Assembly: GCF_002242685.1 (NCBI RefSeq)
Contig: NZ_NBIM01000011.1
Location: forward strand, 1 to 52,065
Length of the DNA: 52,065 bases
Direction of reading: 5' to 3'
Source of the DNA: Oceanimonas doudoroffii
Lineage (GTDB): Bacteria; Pseudomonadota; Gammaproteobacteria; Enterobacterales; Aeromonadaceae
Part shown: piece by piece, positions 24,415-33,342 of the stretch
How positions within the stretch are numbered: position 1 is the first letter of the stretch
Layout of the letters: each line of letters opens with the position of its first letter
The notes under the pieces: generated by a model
Databases searched by the model: none
Seen by the model: the letters and a program-made list of their open reading frames with translations, nothing else
What the model was told of the DNA's origin: nothing
Translations under genes and position numbers: made by a program

Positions 24415-25129
24415 GACGGACCTCGGCGGCCAGCATGTAGCCGCCGCCCCAGATGGTCTTGATCAGTTGCGGATGGCGGGAGTCGGCCTCCAGCTTGCGC
24501 CTAAGCCGGCTGACCAGGGTGTCGATGGCCCGGTCAAAGGCCTGGGCCTCCCGGCCCCGGGCCAGATCCAGCAGCTGATCCCGGCTCAACACCCGGTTGG
24601 GGTGCTGAATAAACACGCGCAGCAGATCGAACTCGGCGGTGCTCAGGCTGATGGTGACGCCCTTGTCGTCCACCAGCTCGCGCCGGGCGGTGTCCAGCAG
24701 CCAGTGGCCAAAGCGCACCCGGGGCGGGGCCTCGGTGGCGGGCTCCTGACCCGGTTCGGGCCGGCGCCTTAGCACCGCCTTGATGCGGGCCAGCAATTCG
24801 CGGGGGTTGAAGGGTTTGGGCAGGTAGTCGTCGGCGCCCATTTCCAGGCCGATAATGCGGTCGGTGTCTTCGCCCATGGCGGTAAGCATGATGATGGGCA
24901 CCTCGTTGCCCTGGCCGCGCAGCTCTCGGCACAGGGTCAGGCCGTCGTCGCCCGGCAGCATCAGGTCGAGAATGATCAGATCGGGCCGGTGACGGCTCAG
25001 GTGCTGGCGCATGGCATCCCCGTCGCGCACGGCCTGCACGCGGTAGCCGTGCTGCTCCAGAAAGCGTTTCAGCAGATCGCGAATTTCACCGTGATCGTCC
25101 ACCACCAGCAAGTCTTTGCCCTTGTTCAT
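24404..25129 (-). CDS. Response regulator, OmpR family
   Basis: This 241-residue protein has an N-terminal receiver (residues ~6-120, phosphoacceptor Asp55 in LIILDLMLPGDDG, with Thr and Lys in MLTAMG and PKPFNPREL). The C-terminal winged helix is of OmpR type (ISLSTAEFDLLRVFIQHPNRVLSRDQLL, ending LIKTIWGGGYML). It is the first gene of a leftward two-gene operon with its kinase. The 188-base gap before the divergent His-rich protein gene contains an inverted repeat at 25188-25222 that is a likely binding site. Confidence 0.9.
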   Translation of the reverse strand: MNKGKDLLVVDDHGEIRDLLKRFLEQHGYRVQAVRDGDAMRQHLSRHRPDLIILDLMLPGDDGLTLCRELRGQGNEVPIIMLTAMGEDTDRIIGLEMGADDYLPKPFNPRELLARIKAVLRRRPEPGQEPATEAPPRVRFGHWLLDTARRELVDDKGVTISLSTAEFDLLRVFIQHPNRVLSRDQLLDLARGREAQAFDRAIDTLVSRLRRKLEADSRHPQLIKTIWGGGYMLAAEVRHEG

Positions 25130-25187
25130 CTTTATCCTCCTGCCATTGCCGGCTCAGTATAAGCTCAGGCGGCCGGACAAATAATGT

Positions 25188-25222
25188 CAAAGTGTGTCAG
25201 GGGGTGGGACTGTGACACTTTG
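25188..25222. promoter_or_regulatory. Inverted repeat in the divergent promoter region, candidate response-regulator site
   Basis: CAAAGTGT (25188-25195) is the exact complement of ACACTTTG (25215-25222). The similarity extends inward (GTCAG versus CTGTG), and further TGTC/GACA words continue to ~25260. It sits between the OmpR-type regulator gene and the His-rich protein gene. Assignment to that regulator is by position only. Confidence 0.5.
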
Positions 25223-25317
25223 TTGCAAAAAAGCGCCGCGCCGACACAGTTTGCTGACAGACGGGGGGTTAAATGGTCAGCGTCAACACCACATCACCAC
25301 AACGAGAGGTAGTTATC

Positions 25318-25761
25318 ATGAAAACTCGTCACAGCGCCCTGTTGCTCGCCGCCACCCTGCTCACCGTGCCTGCCCTGGCCAGCGCCGCTCATCACGGTGG
25401 CGAAGATCGTGGTCCCATGACGGAAGAATGTGCCCGTGACCACAAGGGCGGCCATCATGGCAAGCGCCATCACGGCGGCAAGCACATGGATCCGGCCCGG
25501 TTCGAGCAGCGCCTGACCAAGCGCATGGAAAAACTGGAAACCCCCGAGCTCAAGGCCCAGTTCATTCTGGCGCAGCAGGCCCGGCTTGAGGCCATGGAGC
25601 ACAACCTGACCCTGCACCGGCTGATGGCCGAGCACAAGGCCGGCGCCATGGACAACGCCGAGCTCAAGGACGCCACCCTGAAGAAAATCGCCGCCGACGA
25701 TCAGCTCAAGCAGCAACAGCTCAAACAGATGCGGGCGGCGGTGGACAAGCTGGCCGACTGA
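25318..25761 (+). CDS. Small secreted His-rich protein, Spy/CpxP-like
   Basis: This 147-residue protein has a signal peptide (MKTRHSALLLAATLLTVPALASA) and then a His/Gly-rich stretch (mature residues ~1-35, with HHGG, HHGKRHHGGKH). A long helical part follows (FEQRLTKRMEKLETPELKAQ, LKDATLKKIAADDQLKQQQL). The size, all-helical character and position resemble the Spy/CpxP periplasmic chaperone/adaptor group, but the LTxxQ motifs of that group are not obvious, so the relation is tentative. AGAGGT lies nine bases before the ATG. It is divergent from an OmpR/EnvZ-type system and could be its target and feedback partner. The histidines suggest Zn, Cu or Ni binding. Confidence 0.7.
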   Translation: MKTRHSALLLAATLLTVPALASAAHHGGEDRGPMTEECARDHKGGHHGKRHHGGKHMDPARFEQRLTKRMEKLETPELKAQFILAQQARLEAMEHNLTLHRLMAEHKAGAMDNAELKDATLKKIAADDQLKQQQLKQMRAAVDKLAD

Positions 25762-25785
25762 TCACCATGGCGCACATTGCCGGGC

Positions 25786-27129
25786 TCAGGCGCAGTTGAC
25801 GCGAGCCCGGCTGCGGGCCTGGGCCGCCAGGCCCAGGGCCAGCACCAGGGTCAGCGCCTCGGCCAGGGGCAGCGCCAGCAGAAAAGGTTGTGCCGGCGCG
25901 GTCCAGGCCAGCCACAGCATCAGCCCCGCCGGCAGCACCAGGCTGCGGCTGAAGGCGATGATGGCCGAGGGCAGCGGCCGCTGCAGGGCGGTAAAGGTCA
26001 CCGCAATCAGCATGTTGAAACCATTGAACAGGAACAGCGGCCAGATAATGGCGATCAGCGCCGCGGCCTGCGCCATGGCCTCGGTTTCGTCCGCATGCAG
26101 GAACAGCGCCGGAATGCGGTGGCCCGCCAGCAACAGCAGGGCACTCATCAACAGCCCCAGCCCGCCCAGGGTCACCGCCGCCAGTTTTACTACCTGCCTT
26201 GCCCGCTGGGTTTGTCCTGCCCCCAGGTTGTGGCTGACCAGCGGATGCACGCCGTCGACGATGCCATAGCAGGTCATCACACCGATAAAAATCAGATAGT
26301 TGACGATGCTGAAGGCGGCCACGCCCTCGGCGCCTTGCGTGCGCAGCATCAGCCAGTTCACCAGCCAGATCATCACCCCCACCGACACCTCATTGATGCC
26401 TTCCGACAGGCCGTTGGCCACGGCGGCACGCAGATCCCGCCAGGGCCAGCCGCGAAAGCGCAGGGTCATGGCGCCCGGGCGGCGCAGGTATTGAATCATC
26501 AGGCCGGCCTGCACCAGCTGCGCCAGCAGGGTGGCCCAGGCGGCCCCGGCCAGCCCCAGTTTAAAACCGCCCACCAGCACGGCGTTCAGCACAATATTGC
26601 TGCAGGCGCCGACCACCAGGGCGCGGGTGGCCAGACCGGTGTGGCCGTCGGCGCGTACAAAGTAATAGGCCACCATGGTGGCGATCTGCAGCACCAGCGC
26701 CGCTTTCATCACCGCCAGGTATTCCGCCACCAGCGGGCGCAGCGCCTCTGGCACGTTAAGCGCCTGATACAGCAGCCCGGGCCAGAGGGTGATCACCATG
26801 CCCGCCAGCGCCACCGCCAGGGCGGCGGCCAGCACGGAGGCACCAAACAGCCGGCTGGCCTCGTCACGCCTGTGCTGACCCAGCAGGTGGCCGGCGCGTA
26901 CCGAGCCGCCAATGGCCAGCACCAGCCCCAGGGCAAACAACAGGGTGAGCCAGGGCACCAGCAGGGTGACGGCGGCCAGGGCGTCGGCGCCGACCAGGTT
27001 GCCGACGAAGAGTCCGTCAATCACTGACGCACTGGTGATGGCCAGCAAACTGATCAGGGCGTGGCCGGCGAATTGAAAGAACAGCGTGGGAACCGGGGTT
27101 TGCACCATGGGATTGGAAGAAGTGGTCAT
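25786..27129 (-). CDS. MATE-family efflux transporter
   Basis: This 447-residue membrane protein has twelve hydrophobic segments arranged as two MatE repeats. The N-terminal half includes SASVIDGLFVGNLVGADALAAVTL and ALGLVLAIGGSVRAGHLLG, and the second half ISEV-like GLSEGINEVSVGVMIW. MATE proteins export organic cations or other small molecules by Na+ or H+ antiport. It is divergent from the petrobactin operon and a single Fur box lies between the two starts (35 bases from this ATG). A role in siderophore export is plausible but inferred. It is convergent with the His-rich protein gene with no clear terminator. Confidence 0.88.
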   Translation of the reverse strand: MTTSSNPMVQTPVPTLFFQFAGHALISLLAITSASVIDGLFVGNLVGADALAAVTLLVPWLTLLFALGLVLAIGGSVRAGHLLGQHRRDEASRLFGASVLAAALAVALAGMVITLWPGLLYQALNVPEALRPLVAEYLAVMKAALVLQIATMVAYYFVRADGHTGLATRALVVGACSNIVLNAVLVGGFKLGLAGAAWATLLAQLVQAGLMIQYLRRPGAMTLRFRGWPWRDLRAAVANGLSEGINEVSVGVMIWLVNWLMLRTQGAEGVAAFSIVNYLIFIGVMTCYGIVDGVHPLVSHNLGAGQTQRARQVVKLAAVTLGGLGLLMSALLLLAGHRIPALFLHADETEAMAQAAALIAIIWPLFLFNGFNMLIAVTFTALQRPLPSAIIAFSRSLVLPAGLMLWLAWTAPAQPFLLALPLAEALTLVLALGLAAQARSRARVNCA

Positions 27130-27163
27130 GCTTTGTCCGCGTGTAACAAGTGTAACAGTAATT

Positions 27164-27182
27164 GAAAGTGATAATCGTTATC
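27164..27182. promoter_or_regulatory. Fur box between MATE transporter and petrobactin operon
   Basis: GAAAGTGATAATCGTTATC matches 16 of 19 positions of the Fur consensus GATAATGATAATCATTATC. The arms TGATAA/TTATCA are perfect around TCG. It lies 35 bases from the transporter start and 84 bases from the asbA start. Iron-bound Fur would be expected to repress both divergent units. Confidence 0.9.
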
Positions 27183-27266
27183 ATGAATATTCGTCACCTG
27201 AGAACTTTACCCCGTTAGCGTGCCGAACGAAAGCAGGATGCACATCAGCGAAGACAAGGTGAACGG

Positions 27267-29057
27267 ATGAGTACATCATCACGAAATATTGCGGAGCAGG
27301 CCACCCTGAGGGCCTTTCTTAACTGTTATCTGCGGGAAGTGGAGCCGGGCATATACTGCGGCCATGTGGTGGGCGCCGGCACTCAAGGGCTGCCCGCCAC
27401 GGTGGATTGCGTGGAGCTGCCCCTGGCCAGCCAGCAGGCGATGCTGCGGGTGGAGCTGGAGTACCGTTCGCTCACCGGGTGCCACCGCTTTGGCCGGTTG
27501 TGGCTGCGGCGCAGCCGGGAGCACGGTTGGCGGGCCACCGAGCCCTTTGCCGCGGTGCTGATGCTGGTGCACGAAATCTACCGGGGCTTTTGCCGGGGTG
27601 ACGACGAACGGTTGCGCCAGCAGGAGCTGGAGCTGCTGACCCGGCTGACCGACAGCTACCGGCAAATGATGGAGCATATCGACGCCGGCCGGCAGCAACC
27701 GGCGCCTGTTCATTTTATCGACACCGAGCAGTCGGTGCTGTTTGGCCATTGGCTCCATCCCACCCCCAAGAGCCGCCAGGGCATGACCGACTGGCAGCAG
27801 CGCCGCTACGGCCCCGAGCAGCGCGGCCGGTTTGCCCTGCATTATTTCGCCGCCAGCCCCGAGCTGGTGCGCCACCGCTCGGCCCGGGAGCAGACGGTAC
27901 CGCAAATGGTCAGCGCCCTGCTGGGGGCCGATGCCGACCGCCTGGCCCGAACCGACGGCAAGCTGCTGCTGCCCATGCACCCGCTGCAGGCCGAGGCGCT
28001 GTTGTTGCAGCCGGCGGTGCAGGCGTTGATGGAGGCCGGCAGGCTGGAGCACCTGGGGCCGGCGGGCCATGCCTTTACCGCCACCTCATCGGTGCGCACC
28101 CTGTATTGCGAGGCGCTGCCCTGGATGATCAAGTTTTCCATTCCGGTGCGCATCACCAATTCCCTGCGCCGCAACCGTCGCCACGAGCTCGACGCCGGCC
28201 TGATCATGGACCGGCTGCTGCAGCGCACCGGCTTTGACCGGCGCTACCCGGCCTTTGGCATGATTCACGATCCGGCCTGGATCACCCTGGACTTTCCCGA
28301 ACAGGAGGAAAGCGGCTTTGAGGTGATCCTGCGGGACAACCCCTTTGGCGGCGAGGCCGGGCGGGGCGTCACCAGCCTGGCGGCGCTGACCGCCGAGCCG
28401 CTGCCCGGTGCGCCCTCGGCCCTGGCCGGGCTGATTGCCGGCATCGCCGCCCGCGACGGCGACACCCCGGCCATGGTGTGCCGGCGCTGGTTCGAGCGCT
28501 ACCTCGACTGCGCCCTTGAGCCGCTGATCTGCCTCTATGACGAGCACGGCATTGCCCTGGAAGCCCACCAGCAGAACAGCCTGCTGCGGGTGACCGACGG
28601 CTATCCCTCGGCCTATTACTATCGCGACAACCAGGGCTACTACCTGTCGGAGCGCTACCGGGACTCGCTGCAGGCACTGGTGCCGGAAGCGGCAAACCTG
28701 GCCGCGCTGTATTACCCCGATGCGGAAATTCGCGATCGCTTCGCCTATTACGCCGTGGTCAACCAGGTGTGTGCCGTGGTGAGCCGCATGGGCAATGACG
28801 GCCTGATTGACGAGGCCAGCCTGCTGGCGCTGCTGCGCCGGCGGTTGGAGCGGCTGGCCGAACGGTTGCACGGTGCCGGCCGGGACTTTGCGAGCTCGCT
28901 GCTGAGCCGGCCCTTTATTCCTGCCAAGGGCAACCTGTTGACCCGGCTCTATGACGTGGACGAGCTGGACGCCGACAACGAACAGGCCATTTACACACGC
29001 TTGCCCAACCCGCTATGCCGCGACGCCCTCAAGGAGGTGACCCATGCCGTTGCCTGA
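27267..29057 (+). CDS. asbA: AsbA, NIS siderophore synthetase of petrobactin biosynthesis
   Basis: This 596-residue IucA/IucC-family synthetase makes an amide between citrate and a polyamine after adenylating citrate. Visible family features are FGHWLHPTPKSRQGM, the core MHPLQAEALL, TATSSVRTLY, KFSIPVRITNSLRRN, and the C-terminal part around HGIALEAHQQNSLL. The length fits Bacillus AsbA (~600). In B. anthracis AsbA joins spermidine to citrate. It is first of five overlapping genes whose order (two synthetases, AMP ligase, carrier protein/condenser, 3-dehydroshikimate dehydratase) is diagnostic of the petrobactin pathway. AAGGTG precedes the ATG, and a Fur box is 84 bases upstream. The division of labour between AsbA and AsbB is taken from Bacillus. 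Confidence 0.9.
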   Translation: MSTSSRNIAEQATLRAFLNCYLREVEPGIYCGHVVGAGTQGLPATVDCVELPLASQQAMLRVELEYRSLTGCHRFGRLWLRRSREHGWRATEPFAAVLMLVHEIYRGFCRGDDERLRQQELELLTRLTDSYRQMMEHIDAGRQQPAPVHFIDTEQSVLFGHWLHPTPKSRQGMTDWQQRRYGPEQRGRFALHYFAASPELVRHRSAREQTVPQMVSALLGADADRLARTDGKLLLPMHPLQAEALLLQPAVQALMEAGRLEHLGPAGHAFTATSSVRTLYCEALPWMIKFSIPVRITNSLRRNRRHELDAGLIMDRLLQRTGFDRRYPAFGMIHDPAWITLDFPEQEESGFEVILRDNPFGGEAGRGVTSLAALTAEPLPGAPSALAGLIAGIAARDGDTPAMVCRRWFERYLDCALEPLICLYDEHGIALEAHQQNSLLRVTDGYPSAYYYRDNQGYYLSERYRDSLQALVPEAANLAALYYPDAEIRDRFAYYAVVNQVCAVVSRMGNDGLIDEASLLALLRRRLERLAERLHGAGRDFASSLLSRPFIPAKGNLLTRLYDVDELDADNEQAIYTRLPNPLCRDALKEVTHAVA

Positions 29058-30774
29058 AGCCCAGCACGAATATCCCGAGCAGCGGGTGCTGCGCCAGCTG
29101 GTCGAAGCCCTGCTGTTTGAACAGCGCCTGCCCTGGGGCTGGCAGGCCTTTGAAGAAGGAGACTTCCTGTGCTGGCAGCAGCAGGGCGATGTCTACCGCT
29201 GCCGCGCTCACGTAGGTGCCTTTGATCGAGTGCGGATTCGAGCCGGCAGCCTGCAGCGGCGTGAGGGCGACGACTGGCAGCCGGCCGGACTCGCGCGGCT
29301 GCTGGCCACCCTGCCGGCGCTGGATGACGCCCGGCAGCGGCTGACGGACGAGCTGGCCCAGACGGTGCGGCTGTGTCGCTGGAACCAGCGCCGGCTGAAC
29401 GTGCCTCTGTCCCGGCGCGGGCTCGACTACGCCGGGCTGGAATCGGCCCTGGACGAAGGCCACCCTTATCACCCCTGTTTCAAGGCCCGCACCGGCTTCA
29501 GCGAGCAGGATCACGAAGAGTACGGCCCCGAGGCGGGGCGGTCTTTTCGGCTGGTGTGGCTGGCGGTGCCCCGGGCACATCTGCGCCAGGCGCTGGCCGG
29601 CGATGAACAGGCGTTCTGGCAGGACGAGCTGGGCGAACCGGTCTGGCGCTGTCTGAGCGAGCGCCTGCACCGTCAGGGGGGCGACTGGCACCGTCATGGC
29701 TTGCTGCCCCTGCACCCCTGGCAGTGGCAGCAGTTGCGCGGACGCCTGGGCGGGCTGGGCCAGAGCCTGTTTCTCGGCGAGGCCGGGGATCACTATCAGG
29801 CCAGCCAGTCGGTACGCACCCTGCTTAACGTCTCTCACCCTGAGCGGGCCAGCATCAAGCTGGCGATGAGCATGGTCAACACCTCGTCGAAACGCATTAT
29901 CGAACCCCATTCGGTATGCACGGCGCCGGTGATTTCCCGCTGGCTGCAGCAAGTGGTGAACAGTGATGCCCTGTTCGCCGAGCGCTACCCCCTGGTATTG
30001 CTGGCGGAATATGCCGGCGTGATTGCCGATGATCAGGGTGAGCTGGCCGCCATCTGGCGGCAAAGCCTGACGCCGCTGCTGGGTGAGCAGGAGCGGGCGG
30101 TGCCCTTTAATGCCCTGATGATGGTGGAACGCGATGGCCGGCCCTTTGCCGATGACTGGATTGGCCGCCATGGCCTGGAGCCCTGGCTGAACCGGCTGTT
30201 CGAGGTGGTGGTGCTGCCGGTGTGGCACCTGCTGGTGGCCCACGGCATCGCCCTGGAAGCCCATGGTCAGAACATGGTGCTGCTGCATGAGCATGGCTGG
30301 CCCAGCCGGCTGGTGCTGCGGGACTTTCACGAAAGTGTGGAATACGTGCCCGGCTTTTTGCGCGACCCCGGACTGGCGCCCGACTTTTCGGCGCTGGACC
30401 CCTGTTACCGGCAGGCGGAGCCCAACCAGTACTACTGGATGGAAACCCCGGAGTGGCTGCGCGAGCTGGTGATGGACACCCTGTTCGTGTTCAACCTGAG
30501 CGAAGTGTCCTGGCTGCTGGAGTGCCATTACGGCCTGCCCGAGGCGCGCTTCTGGTCGCTGCTGGCGATCCGGCTGGCGGCCCATGCCGAGGAGCATGGC
30601 CTGCAGGCCCGGCTGGCCGAGCTGGGCCATGACGCCGCCACCTTTTATACCGAATCCCTGCTGACCCGCAAGCTGTCGGGCAACCGGGTGGAGTGTCACC
30701 ACCTGGTAAGCAACCCCCTGAGCCCGCAACCGACCCCTGTGACGAGAGCTGAATCAAATGTTGTATGTGAATGA
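29044..30774 (+). CDS. asbB: AsbB, NIS siderophore synthetase of petrobactin biosynthesis
   Basis: This 576-residue second IucA/IucC-family synthetase overlaps asbA by 14 bases. Motifs include LDEGHPYHPCFKARTGF, LLPLHPWQWQQL, YQASQSVRTLLN, SIKLAMSMVNTSSKR, and HGIALEAHGQNMVLL with downstream LRDFHESVEY. In Bacillus AsbB attaches the second spermidine (or its 3,4-dihydroxybenzoyl derivative) to the other carboxylate of citrate. It is slightly shorter than Bacillus AsbB (~610), mainly at the ends. The gene overlaps asbC by 17 bases, which indicates tight translational coupling. Together with AsbA it completes the citrate backbone of petrobactin. Confidence 0.9.
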   Translation: MPLPEAQHEYPEQRVLRQLVEALLFEQRLPWGWQAFEEGDFLCWQQQGDVYRCRAHVGAFDRVRIRAGSLQRREGDDWQPAGLARLLATLPALDDARQRLTDELAQTVRLCRWNQRRLNVPLSRRGLDYAGLESALDEGHPYHPCFKARTGFSEQDHEEYGPEAGRSFRLVWLAVPRAHLRQALAGDEQAFWQDELGEPVWRCLSERLHRQGGDWHRHGLLPLHPWQWQQLRGRLGGLGQSLFLGEAGDHYQASQSVRTLLNVSHPERASIKLAMSMVNTSSKRIIEPHSVCTAPVISRWLQQVVNSDALFAERYPLVLLAEYAGVIADDQGELAAIWRQSLTPLLGEQERAVPFNALMMVERDGRPFADDWIGRHGLEPWLNRLFEVVVLPVWHLLVAHGIALEAHGQNMVLLHEHGWPSRLVLRDFHESVEYVPGFLRDPGLAPDFSALDPCYRQAEPNQYYWMETPEWLRELVMDTLFVFNLSEVSWLLECHYGLPEARFWSLLAIRLAAHAEEHGLQARLAELGHDAATFYTESLLTRKLSGNRVECHHLVSNPLSPQPTPVTRAESNVVCE

Positions 30775-32029
30775 TCAATACATTGACCAGGCCTGGTTTG
30801 CCGACGCCGGCGAACGCCTGCGCGCCCGACCGGCCCTGGCCGACTGCCACCGTTACCGTTACGCGGTGTGCCTGAGCAATACCGCCGACTGGCTGGCCTG
30901 GCTGTTTCTGCTGCGCCGTGAAAGGGGCGGTGTACTGCCCCTGCATGGTGAACTGCCGTTGGCGGCGGCGCGACGGGCGGCACAGCGGGCCGGCTGTCAC
31001 TGGCTGATCCACGGGGAACACAGCGAACGGCTGGCAGGGGGCGTGACCCCGGCCGAGGGCGGCGAGTTGCTGCAGATGAGTTCGGGCACCACCGGCGAGC
31101 CCAAGTGCATCGCCCGCTCTTGGTCCAGCATAGATCGGGAGCTCGACAGCTATGTGTCCGCCTTTACCGAGCCCGCGTCGATGACGCCGGTGATCGCCTG
31201 CCCGGTAACCCACTCCTACGGCCTGATCGCGGGCCTGCTGGTGGCGCTGAAGCGGGGCCAGCAGCCGGTGGTGATCGACAACCTCAACCCCAAATACCTG
31301 TTGCGGCGGCTGCGCGAGCTGCCGGCACCGCTGCTGTATTCGTCGCCGGCCATGCTCAATACCCTGTGCCGGCTGTTGCCCGCCGGGGAGCGGCTGCACG
31401 CGGTGATGACCTCGGGCACCGTGCTGCCCGGACCCTGGTTCGAGGCCCTGCGCAAGGCCAGCCGGCATCTGTTTCAGCAATATGGCTGTTCCGAGGCCGG
31501 CTGCATCGCCATCAATCCGGACGTGCGTGCCGCCGTCGACATCGGCTTGGTGCTGCCCCACCTGAGCCTGGTGAATGCCCCCGAACAGGATGCCCCGGGC
31601 GAGCTGGTGGTGCAGGGTGAGGACGGCGTGATTCACACTCGGGATCTGGGCTGGCGCCGGCCCGACGGCATGCTGGTGTTTGTGGCCCGGCTCGATGACA
31701 CCATTAACGTGGCCGGCCTCAACGTCTATCCCCAGGAGGTGGAAGACGTGGTGATGGCCATGGCGGCGGTGCACGATGCCGTGGTGATCCGCAAGGCCGA
31801 TCCCTTTGCCGGCGAGCGGGTCTGCCTGTTGTTCAGCGCCGATCGCCCGGTGTCGGTGGCTGAGCTGCGGGACTGGTGCCAGGACCGGCTGGCCCGCCAT
31901 CAGATCCCCCTTGAGATGCACCAGCTGCAGCTCATTCCCCGTCAGCATAACGGCAAGATCAGCCGCCGGGAGGTGGCCGCCCGCTTTGAGGACGGCAGCC
32001 TGGCCCTGGCGTTGCAGGAGGTAAGCTAA
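30758..32029 (+). CDS. asbC: AsbC, 3,4-dihydroxybenzoate-activating AMP ligase
   Basis: This 423-residue member of the acyl/aryl-adenylate-forming superfamily has the P-loop motif MSSGTTGEPK (residues ~108-117), YGCSEAG, the hinge-type LDDTINVAGLNVYPQEVE, and the C-terminal catalytic Lys in RQHNGKISRRE. Its shortness (~420) and context match Bacillus AsbC (412), which adenylates 3,4-dihydroxybenzoate and loads it on the AsbD carrier. It sits between asbB (17-base overlap) and the asbDE fusion (1-base overlap, TAATG). Confidence 0.88.
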   Translation: MLYVNDQYIDQAWFADAGERLRARPALADCHRYRYAVCLSNTADWLAWLFLLRRERGGVLPLHGELPLAAARRAAQRAGCHWLIHGEHSERLAGGVTPAEGGELLQMSSGTTGEPKCIARSWSSIDRELDSYVSAFTEPASMTPVIACPVTHSYGLIAGLLVALKRGQQPVVIDNLNPKYLLRRLRELPAPLLYSSPAMLNTLCRLLPAGERLHAVMTSGTVLPGPWFEALRKASRHLFQQYGCSEAGCIAINPDVRAAVDIGLVLPHLSLVNAPEQDAPGELVVQGEDGVIHTRDLGWRRPDGMLVFVARLDDTINVAGLNVYPQEVEDVVMAMAAVHDAVVIRKADPFAGERVCLLFSADRPVSVAELRDWCQDRLARHQIPLEMHQLQLIPRQHNGKISRREVAARFEDGSLALALQEVS

Positions 32030-33342
32030 TGGATCAGCAGGCCATCATCACCGCCATCCATTCCGTGCTGCGGGACACCCTGATGCATCCTCACCTGAGT
32101 GCCTTCGCTCCCGAGGCACGGCTGAATGAGGATCTCTACCTGGACTCGATTCAGCTGCTGCAGCTGTTGATGCACCTGGAGCTGGACCTGGGCTTTGAGA
32201 TTCCCGAAAACGCCTTTAGCAGGGACGACTTTGACACCGTGGCCGGGCTGGCCACTTTTCTGGGTCGTCTGGGGGCTGGGGCATCGGCGGCCGGCCGGGA
32301 GCAGGCCGAAGGACAGGAACCAGGCCCGAATGTGCACGGAGAGGAATACGAAGACATCAAGGTGCACTGTTTTGTCAGTTGTGTGTGCGATGCCCTCAAG
32401 CAGGCCGGCATCGATCACCGGCCCTACTATTTCTCGGTGTGGGACGCCGATTTCGATATCGGCCCGGACCGGGTGTTGCGCTACCACGCGCCGTCCATCA
32501 GTCACGACCTGTTCAGAAACTGGTTCGAGCGACTCTATGGCGTGGATCTGCACCACTGGTACCGGCCCGAGCTCGGCAAGGCGGACAATATCGCCACCCT
32601 GTGCGAGCTGGTGGCGGTGCGCCCCGACACCGGCTCCGTGATGGTGATGCTGGATCTGTATCAGCTGCCGGAGCGGGAGAACAAGTTCAACCAAAATCCC
32701 TTTCCCCACTATGTGCTGCTGGAAGCCACGGCCGATCCCGATATCTGGCTGATGCGGGATCCGGATTACCGCTGGGAGGGGGAACTGCCCCGGGAGCGCA
32801 TTCTGCAGGCGGTGGATCAGCCCACCGTGGCCGGCGGCTGGCGCTTTGACCGCCGTCAGGCGCGAGCCCCGGAACCGGCCAGGGTACGGGATTATTTTCT
32901 GGCCTGTTTTCGCCCCGACGCCAATGCCCTGACCGACGGCGTGCGGCGCATTGTCGATGCCCATGTGCGCGGTATTGATGGCCTGGCCCTGTCCGGCCTG
33001 GACGAGGCGCTGAGGGAACTGCCGGTGATCTCGGTGCGTAAATACGCCTATGAGCACGGCTTTGCGTTTTTCTGGCGGGAGCTGGGCCTGGCCAATGACG
33101 ACTTTGAGCACTGGTGCGATGAAATAGAAAAGCTGATCACCGGTTTTCGCGCCCTGCACTACCAGGTGCTCAAGCTGGCCCAAAGCCAGGATATCGGCCT
33201 GGTGGCCGACATTGAGCGGCAGCTGAACGAGCTCGACGCCATCGAGTTCGGCATCAAGGGTGAACTGGCGGCGGTGTTCGCTGACTGGTGCGCCTTTCAT
33301 GGACTGTTGGCCAGCACGGCCTGCGAACAGGAGGTGGCCTGA
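32029..33342 (+). CDS. asbDE: AsbD-AsbE fusion: aryl carrier protein joined to the petrobactin condensing enzyme
   Basis: This 437-residue protein has two parts. Residues 1-~85 form an acyl-carrier domain with the phosphopantetheine site LYLDSIQLLQLL (Ser40). A low-complexity linker (~86-110: GAGASAAGREQAEGQEPGP) leads to a ~325-residue domain starting at EEYEDIKVHCFVSCVCDALKQAG that resembles AsbE, the enzyme transferring 3,4-dihydroxybenzoate from the carrier to spermidine arms. In B. anthracis these are two genes (AsbD ~91, AsbE ~327 residues). The sum equals this protein, so it is a genuine fusion and not a frameshift. It overlaps asbC by one base and asbF by three bases (TGATG-type junction). 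Fusion should put the donor and acceptor sites in one polypeptide. Confidence 0.87.
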   Translation: MDQQAIITAIHSVLRDTLMHPHLSAFAPEARLNEDLYLDSIQLLQLLMHLELDLGFEIPENAFSRDDFDTVAGLATFLGRLGAGASAAGREQAEGQEPGPNVHGEEYEDIKVHCFVSCVCDALKQAGIDHRPYYFSVWDADFDIGPDRVLRYHAPSISHDLFRNWFERLYGVDLHHWYRPELGKADNIATLCELVAVRPDTGSVMVMLDLYQLPERENKFNQNPFPHYVLLEATADPDIWLMRDPDYRWEGELPRERILQAVDQPTVAGGWRFDRRQARAPEPARVRDYFLACFRPDANALTDGVRRIVDAHVRGIDGLALSGLDEALRELPVISVRKYAYEHGFAFFWRELGLANDDFEHWCDEIEKLITGFRALHYQVLKLAQSQDIGLVADIERQLNELDAIEFGIKGELAAVFADWCAFHGLLASTACEQEVA

